NCBI RefSeq assembly: GCF_001613145.1
Contig: NZ_BDBU01000018.1
Span: forward strand, 124,001-188,000
Length of the DNA stretch: 64,000 nt
Direction of reading: 5' to 3'
Source: Nocardia jejuensis NBRC 103114
GTDB taxonomy: Bacteria > Actinomycetota > Actinomycetes > Mycobacteriales > Mycobacteriaceae
Shown: piece after piece, positions 53,531-63,961 of the stretch
Layout: every line of letters starts with the position of its first letter
Position numbering within the stretch: the stretch's first letter is position 1
Notes under the pieces: generated by a model
Seen by the model: only the letters and a program-made list of their open reading frames with translations
Told to the model about the DNA's origin: nothing
The model's database searches: none
Program-made: the position numbers and the translations under genes

Positions 53531-54124
53531 TCAGAACTTGCCCGTGTGGTGTGCGATTCGATGCCCCAGCCGCCGGCCGAACTCGGCGATGAAATCCTCG
53601 GTGAGAGGTGGCCAGCCCCAGAAGTCGACGGCAAGGGTGCCCAGGGCGAAGTCGTCTGCCCAGCCCCAGGCGGTGATGGGACTCGCGATGGTGCAGGCGG
53701 GGCAGGTCGCGGCGCCGGCGCCGGTGTGCTTCCAGGCCTCGATCGCGTCCGAGAACGGTTGCCATACAGCGGGATCGGCTTCCCACCGCTGTGGGTAGTC
53801 GATGATGACGGTGCCGGCCTGGCAGTGTGGGCAGATCGCGGCGGCCGGTTCGATCTCGCCCTGGCCGGAGTAGTGCGCGTGGCGACCGACGATGACAGCG
53901 ACGGGGGCGGGAATCCAATCCTCGCCCCACTCCTGGGTGATCTCGGACCACTGGGGGCCGGGCAGATACCCCTCGTCGACGCCGAGGCTGTACATCGCCT
54001 CACTCGAAGTCTCCCGAAGGATCCACCGCCGCTGCACCATCCACTCCACCATGTGCTCGGCCAGCGCACCCGCCTCGGCCGAGGTCACGTCGAGGTCGAT
54101 GATTCGTTCGAAATAGTCACCCAC
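53531..54124 (-). CDS. Hypothetical protein with two CxxC motifs, 197 aa
   Basis: The 197-residue cytosolic protein is rich in Trp and acidic residues. Two CxxC pairs, ICPHCQAG and TCPACTIA, about 47 residues apart, could form one zinc-ribbon-like site. The parts around them (YLPGPQWSEITQEW, HITGKF-like His-rich end) give no known family. GTG 54124 is the first in-frame start; CAGGAT six bases upstream is a weak match to the leaderless pattern. Confidence 0.62.
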   Translation of the reverse strand: MGDYFERIIDLDVTSAEAGALAEHMVEWMVQRRWILRETSSEAMYSLGVDEGYLPGPQWSEITQEWGEDWIPAPVAVIVGRHAHYSGQGEIEPAAAICPHCQAGTVIIDYPQRWEADPAVWQPFSDAIEAWKHTGAGAATCPACTIASPITAWGWADDFALGTLAVDFWGWPPLTEDFIAEFGRRLGHRIAHHTGKF

Positions 54125-54300
54125 GCCTGCATCCTGCCATCAGCCCGACCGGTCGACCACGAGACGCCGGGCTCGGGGCGGAAAGAGCTGAGAGGCAATC
54201 GTATTCGTCGTCGCAGCCACCACTGCCGTGGCGGACCGGACCCCACCGGAGTTCGGCGACAACCGTGCTGGCTCGGAGACGGACAACGGATCCGCGGTGC

Positions 54301-54819
54301 TCACATCGCAAACTCGCGAATGAGCATGAGTACCGCCGCGTCGTCCACGCTGATGGTCGAGCCCGGCTCCACCGGACTGCCGTCATAGACGATTCCGCGC
54401 CCGTCCGGTACGTACCCTCGCCGGACGTAGAGACGCTGGGCGGGGCCGTAATCCGAGTACAGACCGACGCCCAGACCCACCCGATTCCCGCGCTGTCGCG
54501 CCGTCGCCTCGACCGCGTCCAGGAGCGCGGTGCCGATCCCGAGGTTTCGGTACCGCGGCAGTACGTTCAGATCCTGAATCTCGGGAATTCCGTTGCTGCG
54601 GAACGGTTCGTAGGCCGCCGTCCAGAGCAGAGTGCAGTACCCGGCGAAGGTCCCGTCCTGCTCGGCTACCAGGCATACGCGCGTGCCCGCGGACTGCTCG
54701 GTGAGGTAGTCGTGGAATTGCGCGACGGGTTTGGAGGTCCAGCCCAACGCGGTGAACGCCGCGGCGATCGGTTCGGGATCATGAGCCGCCAATGATCTGA
54801 GGGTCACCGAGCCACTCAC
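54301..54819 (-). CDS. GNAT-family N-acetyltransferase
   Basis: The 172-residue protein has the GNAT core: VCLVAEQDGTFAGYCTLLW (strands 2-4), IQDLNVLPRYRNLGIGTALLDAVEATARQRG with the acetyl-CoA pyrophosphate loop RNLGIG, and GPAQRLYVRRGYVPDGRG at the end. It acetylates a small amine or protein N-terminus; the substrate is unknown. GTG 54819 overlaps the stop of the TVP38 gene (GTGA), so it is the second gene of a two-gene operon. Confidence 0.85.
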   Translation of the reverse strand: MSGSVTLRSLAAHDPEPIAAAFTALGWTSKPVAQFHDYLTEQSAGTRVCLVAEQDGTFAGYCTLLWTAAYEPFRSNGIPEIQDLNVLPRYRNLGIGTALLDAVEATARQRGNRVGLGVGLYSDYGPAQRLYVRRGYVPDGRGIVYDGSPVEPGSTISVDDAAVLMLIREFAM

Positions 54820-55571
54820 GAGGAAATCCTCGACTGATCGGTGGTGGTCAGCGGGGCTGAGCGATTCACCGATTCCGGTGTGATGTCCGTTGCGACGGGC
54901 ATCCGGGCGTCGATGATCAATCCGAGCACACCCACGGCGAGGCAGACCCCGGTCACGATCAGTTGTGCGGGGGAGGTGTGGTTGGTGAGGGCGTCGCCCA
55001 GCAGGACGGTGCCCACGGTTCCGGGGAGGATGCCGAGGAAGGTGGCGATGAGATATGGGGTCATGCGGACTTTGGAGAGGCCGGCGCAGTAGTTGACGAT
55101 CGCGAAGGGGGCGAAGGCGATCAGGCGCAGGGAGCCGACGGCGAGCCAGCCGCGGCGGGCCAGGCGTTCGTCGACGGCGCGGACGGCGGGGTGGGTGAGC
55201 TTGGCCGATACGCGGTCTCGGTCCAGGGCGCGGACAATCAGAAGCGCGAGCACCGCGCTGAGCGTCGTGGCTCCGAGGGCCAGGGACAATCCGAGTGCCG
55301 GTCCGAAGAGCATGCCCGCGCTCAGGGTGAACACGGTGCGGGGGAACGGCGCGATGCACACGACGGTGTGCAGCGCGAAGAAGACCAGGGGCAGCAGCGG
55401 TCCCACCGAATCGGCCCACGCCCGGATCTGTTGCGGCCCGGGATGCGGCGCGAACACGGCTAGCGCGAACAGTGCCACGCACACGATCAGCACCGCGAGA
55501 ACTCGTGGTTGACGGAGGCGGCTGAGCTGCCCGGAGAGGCGCTCGAGCGGGGCGCGCACTGTTGTTGGCAC
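54816..55571 (-). CDS. TVP38/TMEM64 (DedA-like) membrane protein
   Basis: A 251-residue protein with about six hydrophobic segments and the family core FALHTVVCIAPFPRTVFTLSAGMLFGPALG, then LRLIAFAPFAIVNYCAGLSKVRMTPYLIATFLGILPGTVGTVLLG. This matches the VTT domain of TVP38/DedA proteins, associated with lipid scrambling or undecaprenyl-phosphate recycling. GTG 55571 has TAACCT exactly six bases upstream (leaderless pattern). It is followed by an overlapping acetyltransferase gene and diverges from mutA. Confidence 0.87.
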   Translation of the reverse strand: MPTTVRAPLERLSGQLSRLRQPRVLAVLIVCVALFALAVFAPHPGPQQIRAWADSVGPLLPLVFFALHTVVCIAPFPRTVFTLSAGMLFGPALGLSLALGATTLSAVLALLIVRALDRDRVSAKLTHPAVRAVDERLARRGWLAVGSLRLIAFAPFAIVNYCAGLSKVRMTPYLIATFLGILPGTVGTVLLGDALTNHTSPAQLIVTGVCLAVGVLGLIIDARMPVATDITPESVNRSAPLTTTDQSRISS

Positions 55572-55687
55572 GGCGCCAGGTTACCGGCTGGTAGTGAGAC
55601 TCAGGGAACTGCGATCACACCCGTGCCGCTAGCATCAGGTGAAAGACGATGAATGGTCGTTAACCGAAATGGCTGTTGAGCTGTGCG

Positions 55688-55700
55688 TTTGCTAAGCAAA
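55688..55700 (+). promoter_or_regulatory. Palindrome upstream of mutA
   Basis: TTTGCT-A-AGCAAA is a perfect 13-bp palindrome 41 bp before the mutA start. The half-site TTTGC/GCAAA resembles RamB/PrpR-type sites that control acetate and propionate genes in related actinobacteria; this match is only suggestive. Confidence 0.4.
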
Positions 55701-55741
55701 ACGGTCATTCGGCCAGTGAGTGGGAGAAGGAAACAGCAGCT

Positions 55742-57601
55742 ATGCCGATTGCTTCCGACGCGGATAGCGGGCCCGTGCCCGAGTATGCCGCATGGCGCAA
55801 GGGAGTCGCCGGTGTGCTGGCAAAGGCCCGCAGGGTGGACGCCTCCGAACTGCCGGACGAGCCGGAGACGCTGCTCGCGGTCTCGACCTATGACGGCCTG
55901 ACCGTCAATCCTCTCTACACGCTCCGCGACGAGCTGCCCGAGCAGCCGCTGCCGGGTGGGTTCCCGTTCGTCCGCGGTGGCGACGCCACCCGCGACGTGC
56001 ATCGCGGCTGGTTCGTGAGCCAGCGCTTCGGCGGCCCGGACGGCAAGGCCGTGAACGAGGACATCCTGGCCGCGCTGGAGAACGGCGTGAGCGCGATCTG
56101 GCTGGGCGTCGCCGAGCGCGGCGTCCCGGTCGCGGAGCTGCCCGCCGCGGTGAAGGGTCTGCTCTTCGAGCTGGCCCCGCTGACCCTCGACGCCGGCCCG
56201 GCCGCGCCCGAGGCCGCCGCGCAGCTGTTCTCGGTGCTGGACGGCTACACCGTCCCGGACCGCACCGGCATCCGAGTCTCGCTCGGCGCCACCCCGCTGA
56301 CGAGCCTGTTCGCCGGATCCTCCGCACTGGACCTGGACGGCGCCGTCGCGCTCGCCCAGCAGGCCGTGGCCCGCCCCGAGACCATCCGCGCGATCACCGT
56401 GTGCGGCGTGGCCTTTCACAACGCGGGCGCGTCCGACGCGCAGGAACTGGGTGCGGCCGTCGCCGCGGGCCTCGAGTACCTGCGCTCGCTGACCGGCGCG
56501 GGCGCCGACATCGCCGATGCGCTGGGTCAGCTGGAATTCCGGTTCGCCGCCACCGACGATCAGTTCGAGACCATCGCGAAATTCCGTGCCGCACGGCGAC
56601 TCTGGTCGCGCGTGGCACAGGTGTGCGGCGCCGCCGAATTCGGCAACGCGCCCCAGCAGGCCATCACCTCACCGGCCATGATGACCCAGCGTGATCCGTG
56701 GGTGAACATGCTGCGCACCACCCTCGCCGCGTTCGGCGCGGGCGTCGGCGGCGCGGACATCGTCACCGTGCTGCCGTTCGACGACGCCCTCCCCGCCGGG
56801 GAACTCGGTGTCTCCAAGGGCTTCACCGAGCGCATGGCCCGCAACACCCAGCTGCTGCTGCTCGAGGAGTCGCACCTGGGTCACGTGCAGGACCCGAGCG
56901 CGGGTTCCTGGTTCGTCGAATCGCTCACCGACGCCCTCGCCGCCAAGGCGTGGGAGTTCATGCAGGAGATCGAGGCGGCGGGCGGCTACCTCGAAGCGCT
57001 GCAGGCGGGTCTGCTCGCCGAGCGCATCGCCGAGACCCGCGCGAAGCGCGATTCCGATGTTGCGCACCGCAAGACGGCCGTCACCGGCGTCAACGAATTC
57101 CCGAATCTGGGCGAGGAGCCGCTCTCCGACGCGGCCCGCGTGCCCGCGCCGATCGCCCGCTACGGCGCGGCCTTCGAGGCGCTGCGCAACCGCTCCGACG
57201 TGTTCCTGAACGCCAACGGCGCACGACCCAAGGCCCTGCTGGTTCCGCTGGGTCCGGTGTCGGAGAACAATATTCGAGTGACCTTCACCGCGAACCTGCT
57301 CGCCTCCGGCGGCATCGAGTCGATCCACCCGGGCGCCCTGGCGCTCGACGCGATAGGCGCGGCGGCAACGGAATCCGGCGTCAGCGTCGCGGTGCTGTGT
57401 GGCGCGGACAAGCGCTACGGCGCCGAAGCCGGTGCGGCCGTGGACGCCCTGCGCGCGGCCGGTGTCACCACCGTGCTGCTCGCCGGACCCGAGAAGGCGG
57501 TCGCGGACCTGACGGGTGCACAGCGCCCCGACGGATTCCTGGCCGCTCGGATGGATGCGGTGACTGGTCTGTCCGGCCTGCTGGAAAAGCTGGGAGCGTA
57601 A
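55742..57601 (+). CDS. mutA: Methylmalonyl-CoA mutase small subunit
   Basis: The 619-residue protein is the beta subunit of the adenosylcobalamin-dependent mutase: a TIM-barrel-like N-terminal domain (LTVNPLYT, then [11 protein letters not shown] and [18 protein letters not shown]) and a degenerate B12 domain in which the cobalt-coordinating DxHxxG motif is absent. It structurally supports the catalytic large subunit. Together they interconvert (R)-methylmalonyl-CoA and succinyl-CoA in propionate metabolism. GAAGGAA stands before ATG 55742. The next gene starts three bases after the stop. Confidence 0.95.
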   Translation: MPIASDADSGPVPEYAAWRKGVAGVLAKARRVDASELPDEPETLLAVSTYDGLTVNPLYTLRDELPEQPLPGGFPFVRGGDATRDVHRGWFVSQRFGGPDGKAVNEDILAALENGVSAIWLGVAERGVPVAELPAAVKGLLFELAPLTLDAGPAAPEAAAQLFSVLDGYTVPDRTGIRVSLGATPLTSLFAGSSALDLDGAVALAQQAVARPETIRAITVCGVAFHNAGASDAQELGAAVAAGLEYLRSLTGAGADIADALGQLEFRFAATDDQFETIAKFRAARRLWSRVAQVCGAAEFGNAPQQAITSPAMMTQRDPWVNMLRTTLAAFGAGVGGADIVTVLPFDDALPAGELGVSKGFTERMARNTQLLLLEESHLGHVQDPSAGSWFVESLTDALAAKAWEFMQEIEAAGGYLEALQAGLLAERIAETRAKRDSDVAHRKTAVTGVNEFPNLGEEPLSDAARVPAPIARYGAAFEALRNRSDVFLNANGARPKALLVPLGPVSENNIRVTFTANLLASGGIESIHPGALALDAIGAAATESGVSVAVLCGADKRYGAEAGAAVDALRAAGVTTVLLAGPEKAVADLTGAQRPDGFLAARMDAVTGLSGLLEKLGA

Positions 57602-57603
57602 CG

Positions 57604-59865
57604 ATGAGCGATATCAAGCATCTGATCGGCAATTTCGCCGAGGTTCCGCTGGCCGACGACGCCGCGGTCACCGCGCCCGTCGAGGCCGCGCAGGTCGACG
57701 CCTTCGTCAAGGAGGCCGCCGCCGCGAATCACTATGCGCCCGAACAGCTCACCTGGTCCACGCCCGAGGGCATCGACGTGCCGCCGGTGTTCACCAAGGC
57801 CGACCGCGACGCCATCGTGGCCGAGGGCTACCCCCTCGACAGCGTGCCCGGCCTGGCCCCGTTCCTGCGCGGTCCGTACCCGACCATGTACGTGAACCAG
57901 CCGTGGACCATTCGCCAGTACGCGGGCTTCTCCACCGCCGCGGACTCGAACGCCTTCTACCGCCGCAATCTGCAGGCCGGTCAGAAGGGTCTGTCGGTCG
58001 CGTTCGACCTGGCCACGCACCGTGGCTACGACTCCGATCACCCGCGCGTCACCGGTGACGTCGGCATGGCCGGTGTCGCCATCGACTCGATCCTGGACAT
58101 GCGGGAGCTGTTCGATCAGATTCCGCTGGATCAGGTGTCGGTGTCGATGACCATGAACGGTGCGGTGCTGCCGATCCTGGCGCTGTACGTCGTGGCCGCC
58201 GAGGAGCAGGGCGTCAAGCCCGAGCAGCTGGCCGGAACCATTCAGAACGACATTCTGAAGGAGTTCATGGTCCGCAACACCTACATCTACCCGCCGAAGC
58301 CGTCGATGCGGATCATCTCCGACATCTTCGCCTTCACCTCCTCGAACATGCCGAAGTTCAACTCGATCTCCATCTCCGGTTACCACATTCAGGAAGCGGG
58401 AGCCACCGCCGACCTGGAGCTGGCGTACACCCTCGCCGACGGCGTGGAGTACATCAAGGCCGGTATCGAGGCGGGCATGGAGGTCGACAAGTTCGCACCG
58501 CGCCTGTCCTTCTTCTGGGCGATCGGCATGAACTTCTTCATGGAGGTCGCCAAACTCCGTGCGGGACGGCTGCTCTGGAGCGAGCTGGTCGCCAAGTTCG
58601 AGCCCAAGAGCGCGAAATCGCTGTCCCTGCGCACGCATTCGCAGACCTCGGGCTGGTCCCTGACCGCGCAGGACGTGTTCAACAATGTCTCGCGCACCTG
58701 TGTCGAGGCCATGGCCGCGACCCAGGGGCACACCCAGTCGCTGCACACCAACGCGCTGGACGAGGCGCTCGCTCTGCCGACGGACTTCTCCGCTCGCATC
58801 GCGCGCAACACCCAGCTGCTGATTCAGCAGGAGTCCAACACGACTCGGCCGATCGACCCGTGGGGCGGCTCGTACTACGTCGAATGGCTCACCCACCAGC
58901 TCGCCGAACGGGCCCGCGCCCACATCGCCGAGGTGGAGGCGCACGGCGGTATGGCGCAGGCGATCTCGGAAGGCATCCCGAAGCTGCGCATCGAGGAGGC
59001 CGCCGCCCGCACTCAGGCGCGCATCGACACCGGCCAGCAGGCCGTCATCGGCGTCAACAAGTATCAGGCCGAAGAGGATCAGCCCATCGAGGTCCTCAAG
59101 GTCGAGAACTCCCGGGTGCGCGCCGAGCAGAACGCCAAGCTCGAACGTCTTCGCGCCGAGCGTGATTCGGCCGCCGTGGAACAGGCACTGGCCGAATTGA
59201 CCCGTGCCGCGGCCTCGTCCGAGGGCGGTATGGAGAACAACCTGATGGCGCTGGCCATCAACGCCGCCCGGCACAAGGCCACCGTCGGTGAGATCTCCGA
59301 CGCGCTGGAGAAGGTCTACGGCCGTCACCAGGCCGAAATCCGCACGCTCTCGGGCGTGTACCGCGAGGAGGCCGGCAAGGTGTCCAACATCAGCAGGGCC
59401 ATCGCGCTGGTCGAGGAGTTCGCCGAGGCCGAAGGCCGCCGTCCCCGCATCCTGATCGCCAAGATGGGTCAGGACGGGCACGACCGCGGCCAGAAGGTGA
59501 TCGCCACCGCGTTCGCCGACCTGGGCATGGACGTCGATGTGGGCCCGCTGTTCCAGACCCCCGAAGAGGTGGCCCAGCAGGCGGCGGACAACGACGTGCA
59601 CGTGGTCGGTGTGTCCTCGCTCGCGGCCGGTCACCTCACGCTGGTGCCCGCGCTGCGCCAGGCGCTGGCCGAGGTCGGTCGTCCCGACATCATGGTCACC
59701 GTCGGCGGTGTCATCCCGCCCGGCGACTACGACGAGTTGTACGCGGCAGGCGCCGCGGGCATCTTCGGTCCGGGCACCGTGATCGCCGACGCCGCCATCG
59801 ATCTGATCCAGAAGCTGGCGGTCGAACTCGGGTACGAGATCGGCGGCACGGACAACGCCGAATGA
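57604..59865 (+). CDS. mutB: Methylmalonyl-CoA mutase large (catalytic) subunit
   Basis: The 753-residue protein has the substrate barrel ([58 protein letters not shown]) and the C-terminal B12 domain with [16 protein letters not shown], where His at about 626 replaces dimethylbenzimidazole as cobalt ligand. It catalyses the radical carbon-skeleton rearrangement with adenosylcobalamin. The sequence is complete. The following gene, meaB, overlaps its stop, which is the usual arrangement with the protecting GTPase. Confidence 0.97.
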   Translation: MSDIKHLIGNFAEVPLADDAAVTAPVEAAQVDAFVKEAAAANHYAPEQLTWSTPEGIDVPPVFTKADRDAIVAEGYPLDSVPGLAPFLRGPYPTMYVNQPWTIRQYAGFSTAADSNAFYRRNLQAGQKGLSVAFDLATHRGYDSDHPRVTGDVGMAGVAIDSILDMRELFDQIPLDQVSVSMTMNGAVLPILALYVVAAEEQGVKPEQLAGTIQNDILKEFMVRNTYIYPPKPSMRIISDIFAFTSSNMPKFNSISISGYHIQEAGATADLELAYTLADGVEYIKAGIEAGMEVDKFAPRLSFFWAIGMNFFMEVAKLRAGRLLWSELVAKFEPKSAKSLSLRTHSQTSGWSLTAQDVFNNVSRTCVEAMAATQGHTQSLHTNALDEALALPTDFSARIARNTQLLIQQESNTTRPIDPWGGSYYVEWLTHQLAERARAHIAEVEAHGGMAQAISEGIPKLRIEEAAARTQARIDTGQQAVIGVNKYQAEEDQPIEVLKVENSRVRAEQNAKLERLRAERDSAAVEQALAELTRAAASSEGGMENNLMALAINAARHKATVGEISDALEKVYGRHQAEIRTLSGVYREEAGKVSNISRAIALVEEFAEAEGRRPRILIAKMGQDGHDRGQKVIATAFADLGMDVDVGPLFQTPEEVAQQAADNDVHVVGVSSLAAGHLTLVPALRQALAEVGRPDIMVTVGGVIPPGDYDELYAAGAAGIFGPGTVIADAAIDLIQKLAVELGYEIGGTDNAE

Positions 59866-60863
59866 CCCCTACCAAGCGGGTCATCGACGTCGACGCGCTC
59901 GCGACGGCGGTCCGCAACAACGAGCGGGCCGCCCTCGGGCGCGCGATCACCCTGGTCGAATCCACGCGCGCCGACCATCGGGAACAGGCTCAGCAGTTGC
60001 TGCTGAAACTGACTCCCGAGGCGGAACAGGCGGTGTCGAACCGGGTGGGCATCACCGGCGTTCCCGGCGTGGGCAAGTCGACCTTCATCGACGCGCTCGG
60101 CATGGATCTGATCCGGCAGGGGCATCGGGTCGCGGTGCTGGCGGTGGATCCGTCCTCCACGCGGACCGGTGGGTCCATTCTCGGAGACAAGACGCGGATG
60201 GCTCGGCTCTCGGTGGAACGGGACGCCTACATCCGGCCGTCCCCGACGGCCGGAACCCTCGGCGGCGTCGCCAAGGCGACGCGGGAGACCATCGTGCTGA
60301 TGGAGGCCGCGGGCTACGACGTGATCCTGGTGGAGACGGTCGGCGTCGGGCAGTCGGAGGTCACCGTCGCCAATATGGTCGACGTGTTCTGCTTCCTCAC
60401 GCTCGCTCGCACCGGAGATCAGTTGCAGGGCATCAAGAAGGGCGTGCTGGAGCTGGCCGACCTGGTCGCGGTGAACAAGGCCGACGGCAGGCACGAGCTC
60501 GAGGCCAAAGCCGCGGCGCGGGAGCTGTCGGGGGCGATGCGGCTGATCCATCCGCGCGATTCGCTCTGGCACCCACCGGTTCTCACCATGAGCGGGCTCA
60601 ACGGCCAAGGGCTGGACAAGTTCTGGGATACGGTGCTGACCCACCGACAGGTGCTCACCGATGCGGGTGAGTTCGCGGAGAAGCGCCGCCGGCAGCAGGT
60701 CGACTGGACCTGGACGATGGTGCACGACAGTCTGCTGCGCCGGTTGACCGACAATCCGTCGGTGAAATCGGTGCGCGCGCAGATCGAGAAGCAGGTGCGC
60801 GACGGTTCGCTCACTCCGGCCCTGGCGGCCGAGGAGATTCTGACCGCGTTCGATACGCACTGA
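59862..60863 (+). CDS. meaB: Methylmalonyl-CoA mutase-associated GTPase (MeaB/ArgK family)
   Basis: The 333-residue G3E-type GTPase has the P-loop GVPGVGKST at about residues 64-72, the switch-linked [18 protein letters not shown], the Walker B region [10 protein letters not shown] and the base-binding NKAD. It loads adenosylcobalamin into and protects the mutase against inactivation. ATG 59862 overlaps the mutB stop (ATGA). A long hairpin follows the operon. Confidence 0.95.
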   Translation: MTPTKRVIDVDALATAVRNNERAALGRAITLVESTRADHREQAQQLLLKLTPEAEQAVSNRVGITGVPGVGKSTFIDALGMDLIRQGHRVAVLAVDPSSTRTGGSILGDKTRMARLSVERDAYIRPSPTAGTLGGVAKATRETIVLMEAAGYDVILVETVGVGQSEVTVANMVDVFCFLTLARTGDQLQGIKKGVLELADLVAVNKADGRHELEAKAAARELSGAMRLIHPRDSLWHPPVLTMSGLNGQGLDKFWDTVLTHRQVLTDAGEFAEKRRRQQVDWTWTMVHDSLLRRLTDNPSVKSVRAQIEKQVRDGSLTPALAAEEILTAFDTH

Positions 60864-60873
60864 TCGGCATCGC

Positions 60874-60912
60874 CCGGTACGGCGTGGACCCCTCGGAACC
60901 ACGCCGTACCGG
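60874..60912 (+). terminator. Hairpin after the mutA-mutB-meaB operon
   Basis: Arms of 14 bp, 60874-60887 and 60899-60912, pair perfectly around an 11-nt loop, 11 bases after the meaB stop. There is no T run, as is common in actinobacteria. Confidence 0.75.
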
Positions 60913-61037
60913 CATCCGGGCGTTCGTCCAGCCCTGAACTGTCGGCCCCATCACTGTCCGCGCAGGCCAGAGTGCAAGGCGATGATCGAAGGGGCGCGGC
61001 GTAACTCGTGAGGCGGGTGGGCTGACCCGTGCCTCGT

Positions 61038-61274
61038 CTACTCGGGCGGTTCGGCCGCGGCGCGCACCTGGTAGGTCCAGATTCCGTCATCGGCGTCCGC
61101 CCACAGTGGCACGTCGTTCTCGCCACGTAGCGACTGCCACGCCAGCGGGCAGCCCGCGTCGGTGGCGGCTGCGGCCTCGGCTGCTTCGACCGACGCGTGC
61201 TCGTCGCCGAGTGGCTGCTGCTCGCCGTCGCAGAACTCGCAGGCGTGCACTTTCCAGATCTGGTACCGAGCCAC
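61038..61274 (-). CDS. Small hypothetical protein with CxxC motif, 78 aa
   Basis: The 78-residue protein has ARYQIWKVHACEFCDGEQQPLG at its N-terminus, containing CEFC, and a Trp-rich end PLWADADDGIWTYQV. Cys at mid-chain (DAGCPLAW) may add to a metal site. I know no family. GTG 61274 is chosen because GGGAGGTGGA stands just before it. It lies 50 bp downstream of a SRPBCC gene on the same strand and may be co-transcribed. Confidence 0.6.
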   Translation of the reverse strand: MARYQIWKVHACEFCDGEQQPLGDEHASVEAAEAAAATDAGCPLAWQSLRGENDVPLWADADDGIWTYQVRAAAEPPE

Positions 61275-61324
61275 GCTCCACCTCCCGTGTGCTGCCAGTA
61301 TCCTCGCCCGTGCGCACGCCCGTC

Positions 61325-61768
61325 TCAGCGGGTGAGTGCGGCCTCGGCGGCGGCAAGCACCTTCGTGAAGGAGTACCTCACAACGGGTTTCACCAGCAGC
61401 CGGGTCAGCGGACCTGCCAGAATCGGCACGGCCATCTCGGCGCGGGTGGTCCACACGACCCGGGTGCCGCCCGCGACTCCCGTGAACGTGAGCCCTCCGC
61501 CCTCGTGGCGTGAGGGCGGGATGCTGCGCTCCACCACATAGGTGAACTCGTGTGGCGCGTCGTATCCGGTGATCCGCTCCCGGAACCAGCCGATCACCCA
61601 CGTCAAAACGCGGACCGCGCCGACCCCGTAGTCGGCGCCTTCCCCCGTGCGAGCCAACCTCGAACGCAGGACCACGGACGACCGCGTGTAGTTGCTCGAG
61701 TCGGCGAGCCACTCGAACACCTCCGACGCCGGTGCGGCGATGACCCTCTCGACGACGATCGTTTCCAT
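61325..61768 (-). CDS. SRPBCC (START/Bet v1-like) lipid- or ligand-binding protein
   Basis: A 147-residue protein with the Bet v1-like layout: ERVIAAPASEVFEWLADSSNYTRSS (first strand and helices), a beta-rich middle (RERITGYDAPHEFTYVVER, GGTRVVWTTRAEM) and a long C-terminal helix (VLAAAEAALTR). These proteins carry hydrophobic ligands or act as polyketide cyclases; the role here is unknown. ATG 61768 is the only good start. An AT-rich gap follows, in front of a divergent membrane-protein gene. Confidence 0.8.
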   Translation of the reverse strand: METIVVERVIAAPASEVFEWLADSSNYTRSSVVLRSRLARTGEGADYGVGAVRVLTWVIGWFRERITGYDAPHEFTYVVERSIPPSRHEGGGLTFTGVAGGTRVVWTTRAEMAVPILAGPLTRLLVKPVVRYSFTKVLAAAEAALTR

Positions 61769-61990
61769 TCCGAACTCCCCTCGGATGTCGACCCGGCATC
61801 CACCCCGAATCGCCTACTACACGTCATAGTAGACCTTGTCCTCGATCGTGAACAGCGAAGTGGCGCAACACCTGCGCGGTGGTTCGGACTCGGCGAACGT
61901 GGCACGATTCGTCGCTAGCTCGGCACGCCGGCGGTTCGGGTCCGGATGATCTTCGGGGTAGCGTGACGATCTCCTGGGGAAGGGGAGAAC

Positions 61991-62434
61991 ATGAACGACG
62001 GGGTGGCCGAGGGGTTTCCGCACCAACCGATGATGATGTCCGGCGCGCATACCGGACCTGCGCCGATCATGCCGGATCCGATTCTCGTCGCTGTCGGCGA
62101 TATCGCCTGCACTCCCACCGATGTGCTCATCCCGACCGGCAGATACCCGATGATCGGCTCCACCTGGATCTGCACCAACCAGACCACCACGATCCAGCGA
62201 ATTCCCGCCTACGCCATCATCTTCGCGATCCTGTTCTTCCCGGTGTGCTTTCTGGGCCTACTGTTCCTGCTGATCAAGGAGCAGACGACCCAGGGCTTCA
62301 TGCAGGTGAGCGTCCAAGGTCCGAATTTCTACCATGCCACTCAACTCCCGATCAGCAATCCATCGCAGATAATCGACACCGAACAACGCGTGCACTACAT
62401 CCGCGGGCTGGTGGCGACGCTGCGGCTCAACTGA
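61991..62434 (+). CDS. Single-pass membrane protein of unknown function, 147 aa
   Basis: The 147-residue protein has a His/Met/Pro-rich N-terminus (GFPHQPMMMSGAHTGPAPIMP), a beta-like stretch with ICTNQTTTIQRIP, and one membrane helix at about residues 74-94 (AIIFAILFFPVCFLGLLFLLI) followed by a soluble C-terminal part. Two Cys in the first half could bind metal. I do not recognise the family. GGGGA before ATG 61991 is a usable ribosome-binding site. Its stop overlaps that of the convergent hydrolase gene by eight bases. Confidence 0.65.
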   Translation: MNDGVAEGFPHQPMMMSGAHTGPAPIMPDPILVAVGDIACTPTDVLIPTGRYPMIGSTWICTNQTTTIQRIPAYAIIFAILFFPVCFLGLLFLLIKEQTTQGFMQVSVQGPNFYHATQLPISNPSQIIDTEQRVHYIRGLVATLRLN

Positions 62435-63167
62435 GCCCGGAGGTCGCCGTGGTCAAGAACCGGTCCAGCCGGTCGGCGAAACCCGGTGCGGCCGCGACGA
62501 AATGGCCCGCGCCGGGTGCGATGAGGCGTTCGGCGGCGAGGGATTCGGCGAGTAGGTCGGAGATCTTCTCGAGGGCGGGGGAGTGTCCACCGGAGGCGAT
62601 GAGGGTGGGGGTCGCGCGCAACGGGGCGAGGTCGGGGTGGGCTTCGCCGGGGAGGCGGCCGTGCCAGGCTCTGCGGACGGCGGCGTCGGAGGCGGAGTCG
62701 TGGCCCGCGTTGGGGGCGCCTGAGAGGGTGAGGAATTCGCGGAGGATGGCCGGGTCGGTGTCGGGGCCGTGGGTGAGTACGGCGTCTCCGACGCGTTCGA
62801 GCCGGGCGATGTCGCGGTCGTCGGGTGCGAGGAAGTAGAGGGGCGGCTCGATGAGGGTCAGGGAGCGGACCGTGTCGGGAGCGCTCGCGGCGGCGAAAAG
62901 GGTGCCGAGAACGCCATAGGAGTGGGCGACCACATGGGGGTGGTGAGCCTGGAAGATTCGACTGAGATCCTCGGCGTCGACCTGGAAGTCCTGGCCCCGG
63001 CCGATTGTCGCCGGGCTCGTGCCGAATCCCCGCCGGTACACGAACATCAGTCGCCAGCGTTCGGACAGGGCGTTCAGTCCCGTCCACGTCGACTTCGGAC
63101 CCGCCCCGCCGTGGACGAACACCACCGGTGTGCCCGTGCCTTCCTCGCGAATCGTGAGAGGCCGCAT
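62427..63167 (-). CDS. Alpha/beta hydrolase
   Basis: A 246-residue hydrolase with the oxyanion HGGAGP near the N-terminus, the nucleophile motif VAHSYGVLG (Ser in HSY) and the C-terminal GAGHFVAAAPGF with the catalytic His. The probable acid is in the LIASGG region. It belongs to the short HGG-type esterase/epoxide-hydrolase-like group; the substrate is unknown. ATG 63167 is preferred over an upstream frame whose first 59 residues are poorly conserved in composition. Confidence 0.83.
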   Translation of the reverse strand: MRPLTIREEGTGTPVVFVHGGAGPKSTWTGLNALSERWRLMFVYRRGFGTSPATIGRGQDFQVDAEDLSRIFQAHHPHVVAHSYGVLGTLFAAASAPDTVRSLTLIEPPLYFLAPDDRDIARLERVGDAVLTHGPDTDPAILREFLTLSGAPNAGHDSASDAAVRRAWHGRLPGEAHPDLAPLRATPTLIASGGHSPALEKISDLLAESLAAERLIAPGAGHFVAAAPGFADRLDRFLTTATSGLS

Positions 63168-63932
63168 GTCACGTGTGTGCTCCACTCGATCGAAAATACT
63201 CGGTGACAACGGGTTCCGGTGGCAATGGGGGTGATGGGCGATGTCGAAGCCATCGCGGTCGCGCTCGGTTTGCGCGCCGCGGCAGTCGGTTCCAGCACGG
63301 GCGTCGTGAATCAGGCGCTGCGGACATTCGCCGAGTTCCAGCAACTCCGGCCATCACGATCGGCGTCGCGTCGACGCCTTTACGCACTCCGTGCCGGTCG
63401 AACGCGGTTCAGTGAGGCCACACGACATTTCCCCGTACCGGTGATCCTTCGCGCCACCGCCGCACACATGCGCTGACTCCAGTCGACAAAAGAGAAGCCG
63501 GACACAAGCTCGAACCCGGCTCTGGCAACCCATTGTTACTTGCTCTGCGTCGGGGCATGGTCGACGCCGATTTCGAGAGCGCGGACTTGCTCGCGCTGGT
63601 CACCGCCACGCACCCTCGCACCAGCCGCGCGACCGCGTCCGACCAGGCATCGAGTCGATCCGGGGTATTGGTTTTCCCGCGAAAAATAAATACCTGTTGG
63701 TATTCAAATCCCGTGATACCCGATAGCGCCGAAAAGCGCTAGGGCCCAGGGTAATCAGCGGAATCCGGACACCACAGCAACTATCCGGAATTCTCCCGCA
63801 TTCGCTTCACACCGCCCGTTGCCCGTGTGTAGCGTCGGGATCGCTGAACTCCTGAAATGACGTCGGATGCGGTAACTCTCGAATGTTGAATGTCTCGAAC
63901 GCTGTAACTCTCGGAAGACAAGCGGTGGCGCG
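63168..63932. other. Gene-poor end region with short repeats
   Basis: I see no gene I can support in these 765 bp. A plus-strand frame at 63219-63476 looks Ala-rich and lacks a ribosome-binding site. The part from about 63660 is less GC-rich than the rest of the window and contains a small hairpin (AGCGC-N6-GCGCT near 63723-63741). Direct repeats lie at 63872-63961. Confidence 0.4.
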
Positions 63933-63961
63933 GTGCTCGGTATCGACGGATGTCTCGAACG
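63872..63961 (+). repeat. Interspersed direct repeats upstream of the last gene
   Basis: GTAACTCTCG occurs at 63872-63881 and 63904-63913, 32 bp apart. TGTCTCGAACG occurs at 63891-63901 and 63951-63961, 60 bp apart. They could be binding sites or remnants of a duplication in front of the gene starting near 63933. Confidence 0.5.

Noticed and set aside
63219..63476. Plus-strand ORF of 85 codons near the right end
   Set aside because: It has no ribosome-binding site or leaderless box, becomes Arg-rich in the second half and shows no known domain.
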